Positions 24,587 through 34,200 of a stretch of 64,000 bases of DNA are shown one piece after another; positions within the stretch are counted from its first letter, which is position 1; each line of letters starts with the position of its first letter. The notes under the pieces were generated by a model, which was given only the letters and a program-made list of their open reading frames with translations, was not told the DNA's origin and searched no databases. A program made the position numbers and the translations under genes. Origin of the DNA: Shewanella khirikhana (GTDB lineage: Bacteria; Pseudomonadota; Gammaproteobacteria; Enterobacterales; Shewanellaceae); assembly GCF_003957745.1 (NCBI RefSeq), contig NZ_CP020373.1, positions 248,001 to 312,000 of the forward strand, written 5' to 3'.

Positions 24587-27190
24587 ATGTTTCTAACTAA
24601 ACCCTCAGTAACCGCGCTCGTGGTGGCGTCGGCGCTGGCCGCGCCTGCCATGGCCGCCAAACCTGGAAAACCGGCTCTTGCATGGGGCGAAACCAAGTTT
24701 TCCATCATCGAAATCAATCAGGCGGCCACCGCCTACAATCAGCTGGTCACGGTTAAGGATGCCGCCAATGTGTCGGTAAGCTGGAACCTGTGGAGCGGCG
24801 ATGTGGGTGATACCGCCAAGGTGCTGCTGGACGGCGTGGAATACTGGAGCGGCCCGTCGGGCGCGTCCGGCACCGCAACCTTCCCTGTCAGCCAGGGCGG
24901 CCGCTATCAGCTCACCGTGGCTCTGTGTAATGCCGATGGCTGCACCGCCAGTGATGCCCGTGAAATTCTGGTTGCCGATACCGATGGCAGCCATCTGGCG
25001 CCACTGACTGCGCCGCTCAAGGAAAATAACAAACCCTACGCCAATAAGTCCGGCAAGGTGGTGGGCGCCTACTACGTGGAGTGGGGCGTCTATGGTCGCA
25101 AGTTCACCGTGGACGATATTCCGGCGCAAAACCTGACTCACCTGCTGTACGGCTTTACGCCAATCTGTGGCGGCAATGGCATCAACGACAGCCTCAAAGA
25201 AATCGAAGGCAGCTTTGAAGCGCTGCAGCGCGCCTGTTCCGGCCGTGAAGATTTCAAAGTGGCGATTCACGACCCCTGGGCGGCAGTGCAGATGCCACAG
25301 GGCGAGTTGTCGGCCTACGACGAGCCTTACAAGGGCAACTTTGGCAACCTGATGGCGCTGAAACAGGCCTATCCGGACCTGAAAATTCTGCCGTCCGTCG
25401 GTGGCTGGACCCTGTCCGATCCTTTCTATTTCCTTGGTGACAAGACCAAGCGCGACACCTTCGTCGCCTCGGTGAAGGAGTTCCTGCAAACCTGGAAGTT
25501 CTTCGACGGCGTGGATATCGACTGGGAATTCCCGGGTGGCCTGGGCGCCAACCCCAACCTTGGCAGCCCCGAAGATGGCGCCACCTACGTGACCCTGATG
25601 AAAGAGCTGCGCGCCATGCTCGATGAGCTGGAAGCCGAAACCGGCCGCGAGTTCCAACTGACCTCGGCCATCAGCGCCGGTGACGACAAGATTGCCAAGG
25701 TCGATTACCTGCAGGCGCAGCAGTACATGGACCACATCTTTGTGATGAGCTATGACTTCAACGGCGCCTGGAGCAACACCGAGCTTGGCCACCAGACTGC
25801 GCTTTACGATGCCTCCTGGGATCCCAACACCCGTTACACCACCGACAAGGGCGTGCAGGCACTGCTGGCACAGGGTGTGACTCCGGGCAAGCTGGTGGTG
25901 GGCGCCGCCATGTATGGCCGCGGCTGGACCGGCGTGAGCAACTATAGCAACGACAACCCCTTCACCGGCACCGCCAGCGGACCGGTAAAAGGCACCTGGG
26001 AAAATGGCGTGGTGGATTACCGCGACATAGTCAACAACCGTATGGGCAGTGGTTGGCAACAAGGTTATGACGAAGCGGCCGAGGCACCATGGCTGTTTAA
26101 CCCATCAAGTGGCGACCTTATCACCTTCGATAACGAACGCTCGGTCAAAGCCAAGGGCCAGTATGTGCTTGCCAATCAGCTGGGTGGTCTGTTTGCCTGG
26201 GAAATCGACGCCGATAATGGCGATATCCTCAATGCCATGCACGAAGGCCTGGGCCACGGCGAAGGCACCAACCCGCCCGCCAACAAGGCGCCCATTGCCA
26301 ATGCAGGTGCTGACGTCAGTGTTACCGGCCCTGCCGATGTCGCGCTGAATGGTTCAGCATCCCGCGACCCTGAAGGCGGCGCGCTGAGCTACGCCTGGAG
26401 CCAAACCTCAGGCCCGGCTGTCGCCATCAGCGGCAGCGACAGTGCCAATGCCAGTATTTCCCTTGGCTCAACCGAGGCAGACGTCAGCTATGTCTTCAGC
26501 CTGACAGTGACAGACCCACAGGGGCTTGCCAGCACTGACTCAGTGACTGTCATCAACAAGGCAGAAACGCCAAACCGTGCCCCTGAAGTGACTGTGGATG
26601 CAGCCTTCAGCGCTGAGTCCGGCGCCGCTGTGAGCATAGCGGCCAGCGCTGCTGATGCCGATGGCGATGCGCTGACTTATCAGTGGACAGTGCCTGCGGG
26701 CCTCAGTGTGTCCGGCCAAAACAGTGCCACCCTGCTGGTGACTGCACCTGAAGTGACTGCCGATACCCAGTACAACATCAGCGTGCTGGTGTCTGATGGT
26801 GCGCTCGATGCCAGTGCAGCTACAGTGCTGACCGTGAAGCCCAAGTCAGGCGGTGGTGACAACGGCGGCTGTAATGCCACCGACCCCAACGCCGGTAACT
26901 TCCCTGCCTGGTCAGCAACTACCATCTACAACGGCGGTGACAAGGTGAGCCACAGCCAGCTGGTATGGCGCGCCAAGTACTGGACTCAGGGCAACGAGCC
27001 AAGCCGCAGCGCCGATGCCTGGGCGCTGGAGAGCAATGTTGACCTCGGCTGGGATGCGGCTGTCGCCTACAACGGCGGCGCTGTGACCTCCCACAATGGC
27101 CGCAACTGGAAAGCGTCCTGGTGGACCAAGGGCGAAGAGCCGGGTGTTGCCAGCGTTTGGGTCGATGTGGGCCCTGCCAGCTGCAACTGA
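24587..27190 (+). CDS. chiA: GH18 chitinase, ChiA-type, with PKD/Ig-like and two CBM5/12 domains
   Basis: Secreted endochitinase of 867 residues; start at 24587 (AAGGAC site) rather than the longer frame from 24491, because MFLTKPSVTALVVASALAAPAMAA is a good signal peptide. Order: ChiA N-terminal FnIII-like domain (~27-135), GH18 TIM barrel (~155-555) with D307-G-V-D-I-D-W-E314, where Glu314 is the catalytic acid (equivalent to Glu315 of Serratia ChiA), YDFNGAWS and MYGRGWTGV; two Ig/PKD-like linkers (~565-765), then two CBM5/12 modules with YWTQGNEP and WWTKGEEP. It hydrolyses beta-1,4-GlcNAc links in chitin. Expression is under the GEMM riboswitch directly upstream. A GH19 gene follows 72 bases downstream. 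Confidence 0.95.
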   Translation: MFLTKPSVTALVVASALAAPAMAAKPGKPALAWGETKFSIIEINQAATAYNQLVTVKDAANVSVSWNLWSGDVGDTAKVLLDGVEYWSGPSGASGTATFPVSQGGRYQLTVALCNADGCTASDAREILVADTDGSHLAPLTAPLKENNKPYANKSGKVVGAYYVEWGVYGRKFTVDDIPAQNLTHLLYGFTPICGGNGINDSLKEIEGSFEALQRACSGREDFKVAIHDPWAAVQMPQGELSAYDEPYKGNFGNLMALKQAYPDLKILPSVGGWTLSDPFYFLGDKTKRDTFVASVKEFLQTWKFFDGVDIDWEFPGGLGANPNLGSPEDGATYVTLMKELRAMLDELEAETGREFQLTSAISAGDDKIAKVDYLQAQQYMDHIFVMSYDFNGAWSNTELGHQTALYDASWDPNTRYTTDKGVQALLAQGVTPGKLVVGAAMYGRGWTGVSNYSNDNPFTGTASGPVKGTWENGVVDYRDIVNNRMGSGWQQGYDEAAEAPWLFNPSSGDLITFDNERSVKAKGQYVLANQLGGLFAWEIDADNGDILNAMHEGLGHGEGTNPPANKAPIANAGADVSVTGPADVALNGSASRDPEGGALSYAWSQTSGPAVAISGSDSANASISLGSTEADVSYVFSLTVTDPQGLASTDSVTVINKAETPNRAPEVTVDAAFSAESGAAVSIAASAADADGDALTYQWTVPAGLSVSGQNSATLLVTAPEVTADTQYNISVLVSDGALDASAATVLTVKPKSGGGDNGGCNATDPNAGNFPAWSATTIYNGGDKVSHSQLVWRAKYWTQGNEPSRSADAWALESNVDLGWDAAVAYNGGAVTSHNGRNWKASWWTKGEEPGVASVWVDVGPASCN

Positions 27191-27219
27191 GACCTGAGCG
27201 ATAACGACTAACCCAATAC

Positions 27220-27246
27220 AAGCCCGGCTTCGGCCGGGCTTGCTGT
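27220..27246 (+). terminator. Hairpin between the two chitinase genes
   Basis: AAGCCCGGC/GCCGGGCTT stem, followed by only a short mixed T stretch (TGCTGTT). It may be a leaky terminator or an mRNA stabiliser, so GH19 could be partly co-transcribed with GH18. Confidence 0.6.
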
Positions 27247-27262
27247 TCGTGGGAATAACATC

Positions 27263-29257
27263 ATGAATAAATTATCGATTTTGGCAGGCGCTATGGGCGC
27301 ACTGCTCACGGCCAGCCTGTATGCGGCTGACTTGTACGACATCAATAAAGCCTATGGCGGCGGCAGCCAGGTCAGCTTCAATGGCAAGCTCTATGAGGCC
27401 AAATGGTATGCCAACCCCGGACAAAGTCCGGGCAACAGCTATCCCAACGAATGGGATAATCCCTGGAGCCTGGTTGGGGACGACCCGGGAGATACCGGCG
27501 GCGCGAGCGGCGGTACAGATTCTGGCGGTGGCACAGAGAACGGCGGTGGCACAGAGAGCGGCGGCGCAGGTGGTAGTGGCGGCGCCAATGCCGATGGCAC
27601 TGTTACCATGACGGCTGCCGAGGTGGCGGCGAAAGAGGCGAGTCTTACCGACTTCCCCCTGATGCATGCCGTTAAAGCCTCCATCGCCACCCGCGACAAT
27701 GCCATTGTTGAGGCTGTTCTCCCCGGCCGCGCCGAAAATCCAGCCAACGTGAAGCGGCTCGAGGCGATACTGCCTGAAGCCGAGTTTGAGTTTATCTTCC
27801 CGGTCCGGGCGCCGGAGTATAGCTACCGCGGCCTGTTGCAGGCGGCGGCCAAGTTTCCGGCGCTCTGCGGTGACTATGATGATGGCCGTAATGCCGAGGC
27901 CATTTGCCGCAAGTCGTTGGCAACCATGTTCGCCCATTTTGCCCAGGAAACCGGTGCCCATGATGTGTGGCGCCCTGAGCCAGAGTGGCGTCAGGGGCTT
28001 TATTGGGTGCGGGAAGTGGGCTGGGATGAAACCAAGCGTGGCGGCTACAACGCCGAGTGCAGCCCGGGTACCTGGCAGGGGCAGGAGTGGCCCTGTGGCA
28101 CCTTCGCCAACGGTGAATACAAAAGTTACTTTGGCCGCGGCGCCAAGCAGTTGTCGTACAACTATAACTATGGCCCCTTCTCAGAGGCCATGTTCGGCAC
28201 TGTGCGCACCCTGCTCGACAGCCCGGAGTTAGTGGCTGACAGCTGGCTCAACCTCGCCAGCGCGGTGTTTTTCTTTAGCTATCCCCAGCCGCCCAAGCCG
28301 TCGATGCTGCATGTGATAGATGGCACCTGGCAGCCCAATGCCCAGGATCTGGCCGCCAATCTGACCCCGGGATTTGGCGTGACCACCATGATTATCAATG
28401 GTGGCATCGAGTGCGGGCAGGGCACAGAGAAGCCTCAGTCTGCCAACCGTATCGAGTATTACCGTGCCCATGCGGCCAATCTCGGTGTGCCGGTTGCCGA
28501 TTCTGAGGTGCTGGGCTGTAAGGATATGAAGGCCTTTGCCGTGGGCGGCAGCGGCGCCATGAACATCTATTGGGAGCAGGACTGGAGTTATGTGCCCGGC
28601 AATCCCAATGGCGGCAAGAGCTATGCCTGTAAGCTGGTGGGCTATCAAACCCGTTTCAGCGCCTTCCGCGATGGGGATTATGGCCGCTGTCTGAGCCACT
28701 TCTTCCCGGAACTGGTGATTGAGGCAGGCGATGGCTCCGGTGGCGGTGGAGACAATGGCGGTGGGAATAACGGCGGCGGTGAGCCAGCCAATCAGCCACC
28801 ACTGGCGAAAATCAGTGGTCCATCCGAGGCTGACAGCGGCGCTTCGGTGCAGCTGTCGGCGAAGCAATCCAGCGATCCTGAAGGCAAAGCGTTAAGCTTC
28901 GCCTGGAGTTTACCGGCGGGCGTGACGGCAGACAGTGTCGATGGCGCGCTCATCACCCTGTCGTTGCCTGAGGTAAGCGCCGATACCAGCTTGAACATAG
29001 GTGTGACAGTCGCAGATCCCGAAGGCGCGAGCCACAGTGTCAGCCATGGGCTGCTGCTGAAGGCGGGCACCGGGGAAACACCAGCCTATCCTGGCTATCA
29101 GCCAGGCGCGAATTATCAGGCCGGCAGCCGGGTCAGCAATCAGGGCAAAAACTATGAGTGTAAGCCATACCCTTACAGCGGCTGGTGCAGTGGTTCAGCC
29201 TGGGCCTATGAGCCAGGGGTAGGTGCCTATTGGAGCGATGCCTGGCAGGCGTTGTAA
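27263..29257 (+). CDS. GH19 chitinase with N-terminal CBM5/12 and PKD-like domain
   Basis: Secreted chitinase of 664 residues. Signal peptide 1-21 (cut after TASLYA), CBM5/12 module (~24-70, KWYANPGQSPG), Gly/Ser/Thr-rich linker (~75-110), GH19 catalytic domain (~125-490) with catalytic Glu229 in FAHFAQETGAH, and the family signature YFGRGAKQLSYNYNYGPFS; a second Gly/Asn linker, a PKD/Ig-like domain (~510-600) and a C-terminal cysteine-containing module (YECKPYPYSGWCSG) that looks like another chitin-binding unit. GH19 enzymes use inversion and complement GH18 chitinases. It lies just downstream of the riboswitch-controlled GH18 gene and probably shares its regulation. Confidence 0.93.
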   Translation: MNKLSILAGAMGALLTASLYAADLYDINKAYGGGSQVSFNGKLYEAKWYANPGQSPGNSYPNEWDNPWSLVGDDPGDTGGASGGTDSGGGTENGGGTESGGAGGSGGANADGTVTMTAAEVAAKEASLTDFPLMHAVKASIATRDNAIVEAVLPGRAENPANVKRLEAILPEAEFEFIFPVRAPEYSYRGLLQAAAKFPALCGDYDDGRNAEAICRKSLATMFAHFAQETGAHDVWRPEPEWRQGLYWVREVGWDETKRGGYNAECSPGTWQGQEWPCGTFANGEYKSYFGRGAKQLSYNYNYGPFSEAMFGTVRTLLDSPELVADSWLNLASAVFFFSYPQPPKPSMLHVIDGTWQPNAQDLAANLTPGFGVTTMIINGGIECGQGTEKPQSANRIEYYRAHAANLGVPVADSEVLGCKDMKAFAVGGSGAMNIYWEQDWSYVPGNPNGGKSYACKLVGYQTRFSAFRDGDYGRCLSHFFPELVIEAGDGSGGGGDNGGGNNGGGEPANQPPLAKISGPSEADSGASVQLSAKQSSDPEGKALSFAWSLPAGVTADSVDGALITLSLPEVSADTSLNIGVTVADPEGASHSVSHGLLLKAGTGETPAYPGYQPGANYQAGSRVSNQGKNYECKPYPYSGWCSGSAWAYEPGVGAYWSDAWQAL

Positions 29258-29354
29258 GTCGTCAGCGTTGTAAGTTGTCAGTGGTGTAAATTGCAGCTAA
29301 GTGAGCTTAACGTGCAGCTAAATTAGCGCATCTTGCACGCAAGTGTCGGTAAAC

Positions 29355-29388
29355 AAAAAACGGAGGCTCAGGCCTCCGTTTTTATTTT
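29355..29388. terminator. Bidirectional terminator between GH19 and FKBP genes
   Basis: CGGAGGC-TCAG-GCCTCCG stem (29361-29378), A6 before and T5 after. Confidence 0.9.
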
Positions 29389-29402
29389 GCGTCAGTCAGT
29401 AA

Positions 29403-29873
29403 TTACTCGATGGCAATCAGTTCGACATCGAAAATCAGTACCGAGCCGCCCGGGATTTTGCCCACGCTGCGGCTGCCGTATGCCAGACTTGCCGGAATGA
29501 AGAAGCGGAACTTGTCGCCTTCTTTCATCAGTTGCACCCCTTCGGTCCAACCTTTGATAACCCGGTTCAGTGGGAAGGCGATGGTTTCGCCGCGATCAAC
29601 CGAAGAATCGAACACTGTGCCATCGGTCAAGGTGCCATGGTAGTGCACCCGTACTGTGTCACTGGCGCTGGGGTGACGTTCACCATTGCCTGCAACCAAC
29701 ACCTCATACTGCAAGCCGGAAGCAGTGGTTACCACGCCATCGCGTTTGCCGTTGTCGGCAAGATACAGGGCACCTTTTTCTTCGTTGGCTTTGGCGGCCT
29801 TTTGGCCGTTCATGGTGGTGAAAAAGTAAAAGATAACGCAGGCAATAACGACAGCAGCGAGGGCAATTCTCAT
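29403..29873 (-). CDS. FKBP-type peptidyl-prolyl cis-trans isomerase, membrane-anchored
   Basis: Protein of 156 residues: an N-terminal uncleaved-looking helix (LAAVVIACVIFYFFTTM) and a C-terminal FKBP domain (~65-155) with VRVHYHGTLTDGTVFDSS, FPLNRVIKGWTEGVQLM and FFIPASLAYGSRSVGKIPG, the usual FKBP active-site lining. It probably faces the periplasm and helps folding of exported proteins. It resembles FklB/FkpA relatives but lacks their dimerisation domain. Divergent from the OmpA-like gene, convergent with GH19. Confidence 0.9.
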   Translation of the reverse strand: MRIALAAVVIACVIFYFFTTMNGQKAAKANEEKGALYLADNGKRDGVVTTASGLQYEVLVAGNGERHPSASDTVRVHYHGTLTDGTVFDSSVDRGETIAFPLNRVIKGWTEGVQLMKEGDKFRFFIPASLAYGSRSVGKIPGGSVLIFDVELIAIE

Positions 29874-30198
29874 GGGTGGGTTCCAGTGTCCGGATTAATA
29901 ACCTGTGCAGTATGGTACGGGGGGAATGAAGAGCGAACAAGCCTTTAATTAGAAGCGGTTGTCGCAGCGAACCTGAAGCTGGCGCTGAACGTTTGCGGCT
30001 TGTCTATTCTGCCTTTTTATCGGGTATTGGCTTGGGCTCAGCCCCGGCATTTATATCTGGAATAGCCATCTGCCGACGTATTCGTCTGCGGTAGGTACGG
30101 GAGTATGATAAGTTGAAACTTTGACCAGTGAATTTGGATAATACTGGCTGTTGGTGTAAAATATTCCATTCAAACAGTATGTTGCAAGGATTTTACCT
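29874..30198. promoter_or_regulatory. Divergent promoter region, FKBP / OmpA-like gene
   Basis: A candidate sigma-70 promoter for the OmpA-like gene is TTGAAA (30113-30118), 18-base spacer, GATAAT (30137-30142), about 56 bases before the ATG. No operator or RNA recognised in the remaining ~200 bases. Confidence 0.4.
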
Positions 30199-31284
30199 AT
30201 GTTGCGCCCCACAGGAAATGCAGTATTACATCTGTTGCTTCTTTGTTCGCTGCTCACGTCCGGCGCCCTTCGCGCAGGAGAACTGACCGACACCCCCGAT
30301 GACACTTCCTTCAGCCCGTACCCCTATGTGGGAGCCAAAGCCGGCTGGATGCATTATCAACATGCCTGCGAAGACTGGAATGTTGGCTGCGATGGCGATG
30401 ACAATGCCTTCGGTGGCTTTGCCGGTTACCAGATTACCCCGTTCCTCGGCTTTGAAGCAGCCTGGCTTGATCTGGGTAATGCCGTGGGGATTTACCCAGA
30501 GGGCGGGGTCAACCAAACCTACACAGGCGCCATGGCCGGGTGGGAATTCTCGTTCCTGGGCCGTTTTGGGCTGACCGATAACCTCGATGCCTTTATCAAG
30601 GCCGGTGCCTTTGTTTGGGATGGTGAAAACCAGGGCCCAAGACGCACCGACACCGACTCAGGCACGGCGCCCATGGCTGGTGTTGGCCTTGAATATCAGT
30701 TTGCCAGGCATTGGAGTGCGCGGCTCGAATACCAATATATCGACAGCCTCGGCAGCGATAAGCTGGGCGGCAGCAACGGCCACTTTACCAGCCTTGGGGT
30801 TATCTATCGCTTTGGCGCCGAGCCTCAGCCCGTGGTGGCCAAAACGCCGGAACCTGTCCCTGAGCCAGTGGCGGTGATGCCGACCAAGGTCAATCACACT
30901 CTGGAGGCGCTGCATTTGGTGACCCTGTTCGCCTTCGACAGCAGCACCCTGACCGATACCGCAGCGCTCGATGTCGCCCTCGAAAGATTACAGCGTTACC
31001 CCACCGCCAAGGTGCAGCTTAAAGGCTACACCGATGCCAAAGGCAGCAATGCCTACAACCTTAAGCTCTCCGAGCGGCGGGCGCAGGCGGTGGCCGACTA
31101 TTTCATGGCAAGGGGAGTCAGTGCCGAGCGTATCCAAACCCAGGCCTTTGGTGAAGACTTCCCCGCAGCGGCCAACGACAGCGCCGAGCACCGTCACCTG
31201 AATCGTCGGGTGGATGTGTTTTCGCCGTCAATTGTGATTGAAGTCGATGTGACTCCGGTCAGCAACGATGCCAATGCACGCTAA
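30199..31284 (+). CDS. OmpA-family outer-membrane protein
   Basis: Protein of 361 residues. Signal peptide 1-27 (cut after GALRAG region), OmpA-like eight-stranded beta-barrel (~35-215, YVGAKAGWMHYQHACEDW ... LGVIYRFG), a Pro/Val-rich hinge, and a C-terminal OmpA peptidoglycan-binding domain (~240-350) with LFAFDSSTLTD, GYTDAKGSNAYNLKLSERRA and NRRVDV. It links the outer membrane to the cell wall. Two Cys in the first barrel loop (CEDWNVGC) could form a disulfide. The stop codon lies inside the ribosome site of the downstream Ig-like lipoprotein gene, so the two are translationally coupled. Confidence 0.92.
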   Translation: MLRPTGNAVLHLLLLCSLLTSGALRAGELTDTPDDTSFSPYPYVGAKAGWMHYQHACEDWNVGCDGDDNAFGGFAGYQITPFLGFEAAWLDLGNAVGIYPEGGVNQTYTGAMAGWEFSFLGRFGLTDNLDAFIKAGAFVWDGENQGPRRTDTDSGTAPMAGVGLEYQFARHWSARLEYQYIDSLGSDKLGGSNGHFTSLGVIYRFGAEPQPVVAKTPEPVPEPVAVMPTKVNHTLEALHLVTLFAFDSSTLTDTAALDVALERLQRYPTAKVQLKGYTDAKGSNAYNLKLSERRAQAVADYFMARGVSAERIQTQAFGEDFPAAANDSAEHRHLNRRVDVFSPSIVIEVDVTPVSNDANAR

Positions 31285-31294
31285 GGAGGCTTGG

Positions 31295-34200
31295 GTGACT
31301 TTGTTCAATCGATTGAAAAAACACCTGTTGTTGCCATTGGTGATGCTGCTTGGCGCCTGCGGTGGTGATAACGACGGCTTCCCCACCGCCGAATGTGGCG
31401 GGCCGGACAATCCCTGCCCACCCTATGCGGTTTCCCTGAGTGTGAGCCCGAAGGAAAGTCGGCTTGCGGTGAATACATCGCTTCAATATCAGGCACTTGC
31501 TACCTACAGTGATGGCAGCGAAAAAGATGTGACCACCAGTGTCAGCTGGCAAGCTGCTGACACTAATGTGGCCAGCATAGCCGCCGGTGGCAAGGCACTG
31601 GCGCTGGCCGCAGGCAGTACCCGTATCAGCGCAACCCTCACATCCACAACGCCAGGTGCCAGCGACCTGACGGACGATGCCAATCTCAGTGTTACCGATG
31701 CTGCGCTGGACGCGCTGGTGGTAACACCGGCAGAGGCGCTGACGCTGGTCGGGCTCGATAAGGCCTTTATGGCCGAGGCGCTTTTCAGTGATGGCCATCG
31801 TCAGGATGTCACTCAGGATGCCAGTTGGTCGAGCCTGAACAGCGCCGTTGCCACTGTGACCAACAGCGAAAACAGTAAGGGGGTGGCCCGCGGTATCAGC
31901 GTGGGGGATGCGCTTATCCAGGCGAGTTTCGGCGCCAAGGCTGCCAGCGGCGAGCTTATCGTGCTGGCGAGCCAGCCTAAAGCCCTGGTGGTCAGCCCCA
32001 AAAATCACACTCTGCCCAAAGGCACGGGTGTGGCGCTGCAAGCGGATCTGCTGCTCGAAGATGGCCTAAGCCTGAATGTCACAGCGCAAAGCCAGTGGCA
32101 AGCGGCCGCGCCTTCTGTGGCGACGGTAGACAATGCCGGCTTCGTCTCGGCACAGCAGCCTGGCCAAACCGCCGTGACTGCCACCCTCAGCTTTGCCGGG
32201 AGCTCTTTAACTGACTCAGCGAGCATTACAGTCACAGACGCAGTGCTTGAATCCTTGTCGCTGACTCCGGCGCAGGCGAGTATTCCGGTTGGCCGTACTC
32301 AGAGTTATCAACTGATGGGGCTCTACAGCGATGGCAGCATCCATCCCCTTGGGCAGGTGGCGAGCTGGCAAAGCAGTGACCCGGTCATTGCCACGGTAAA
32401 GGGGGCCGGCATCGCAGTTGGGCTGCAAACCGGCTCAGTACAAATCCAGGCGAGTGTGCAGGGGCTCAGCGCTCAGGCGCAGCTTACGGTAACCGATGCG
32501 GTGGCCACATCGCTGGTGGTCACGCCCGGCGAAGCGCGGGTGCCGCTGGGGTATGAAGGACGTTTCAGTGCCAATGCTCATTTCAGTGACGGCACCAGTC
32601 AGGATGTAACCCAGGATGCCCTTTGGCAAAGTGGCGATGAGTCTGTGGTGACTCTGGTTGCCCTCGGGGAATTTGGCGGCAGTGCCAAGGGCGTTGCCGT
32701 TGGCGCCACTGAGGTCACGGCAAGCTTTGCCGGTTTGACCGCCAGCAGCGATGTTACTGTTACCAATGCCGAGCTTAAGCAGTACAGCATTAGCCCGGCC
32801 ACCGCGACTGTTGCGGCAGGTTTGAGCCAGTCCTTTCAGGCGACCGGTGTCTTCACCGATGGCTCTGTGGTGGATTTGACCCAGGGCTCCAGTTGGCTCA
32901 GCAGCGATACAGGCATAGCGTCCATCAACAGCAAAGGCGCGGCAACTGGCTATGTGGCAGGCGAGGTGAGCATCCACGGCAGCTATCGAGGTTATGCCGA
33001 TGATGCTTCTCTCACAGTCACAGCCGCCGAGGTGAGCCAACTGCTGCTCACCCCGCAAAGCGTGAAGGTGCCGGTTGGCACCCTAGGGCAATTCGAGGCT
33101 ACCGCCATCTATACCGATGGCCATCAGGAGGTGGTGAACGATGTTGCCGCCTGGACAGTGGCTAACCCTGTGCTGGTCAGTGTGGTCAACGGCGTTGGCG
33201 GCGGCAGTGCCCAGGCGCTGGCGGTCGGCACGACCGAAGTGACAGTGAGCTTTGCCGGATTGAGCGCCAGTGCCTCGGTGGAAGTGACCCCGGCCACGCT
33301 GGTGGAGCTGACACTGAACCCGGCGCTGGCACAGGTGCCAACTGGCCTGACGCTTCAATATCAGGCCTTTGCCCGCTTCTCCGATGGCAGCAGTAAAGAT
33401 GTCACCCGGGAAGCCGCCTGGATCACGGCAGACAGCAATATCGCCCGTATCGATAAGTTCGGTCTGGCGGAGGGCCTGTATGCCGATAAAACCCAGGTGC
33501 AGGCACGTTACCTTGGCTACACGGCCCTTGGCGAGCTCACGGTAACCGAGCCGGTCTTGGTTCAGCTGCAGGTGACACCTGCACAGGCTTCGGTACCGGT
33601 AAATGGTATGCAGGCGTATAAGGCCAGTGCCATTTTCAGTGACGGTTATATTCAGGATGCAACCGGCGTGGTGGGTTGGCGCGTGGATGACAGCGCCATA
33701 GCTTCAATCGCTGCCAGTGGCACCGATGCCGGTAAGGCGACCGGGCTTGCTGCGGGCAGCACCGCCATTTGGGCAGACTACCTTGGCATGAGCGCAAGCG
33801 CCCAGCTGACGGTTACCGACAAGGTGTTCAATGGTCTGTTGATTGAGCCTGCCAACTCGTCGGTATTTATCGGCTCCAGCCGACAATTTCACGCCTACGC
33901 CGTCTACGGTGATGGCAGTCAGGAAGAAGTGTTCAATGTCCTGTGGGAATCGCGCAGCCCCGCTGTGGCCAGCATCGACAAGGTGGGACGTGCCACCGGG
34001 CTGAGTGAAGGGATAAGCCAGATTTGGGCGACCTATTTTGGCAAGCAGGCGACTGCCGAGCTGGTGGTTCGCCCGGGCGTGCTGACCGCGCTGAAGGTCA
34101 CCCCGGATTCGGCACAGGTACCACTGGGCACCCAGGGGCATTTTACCGCGACGGCAACCTTCGATGGTTATTATCATTTCGATGTGAGCCAATACGCCAC

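Noticed and set aside
24605..26062. 485-codon open frame on the minus strand opposite the GH18 chitinase
   Set aside because: Low-complexity His/Gly/Ala composition typical of antisense frames in GC-rich genes.
27191..27262. A second GEMM riboswitch before the GH19 chitinase
   Set aside because: The 72-base gap contains only the GC hairpin; the GGGACGCAAAGCC core is absent.
31259..32041. 260-codon minus frame opposite the Ig-like lipoprotein, and similar ones along the repeat gene
   Set aside because: They copy the repeat periodicity of the real gene and lack starts with ribosome sites.
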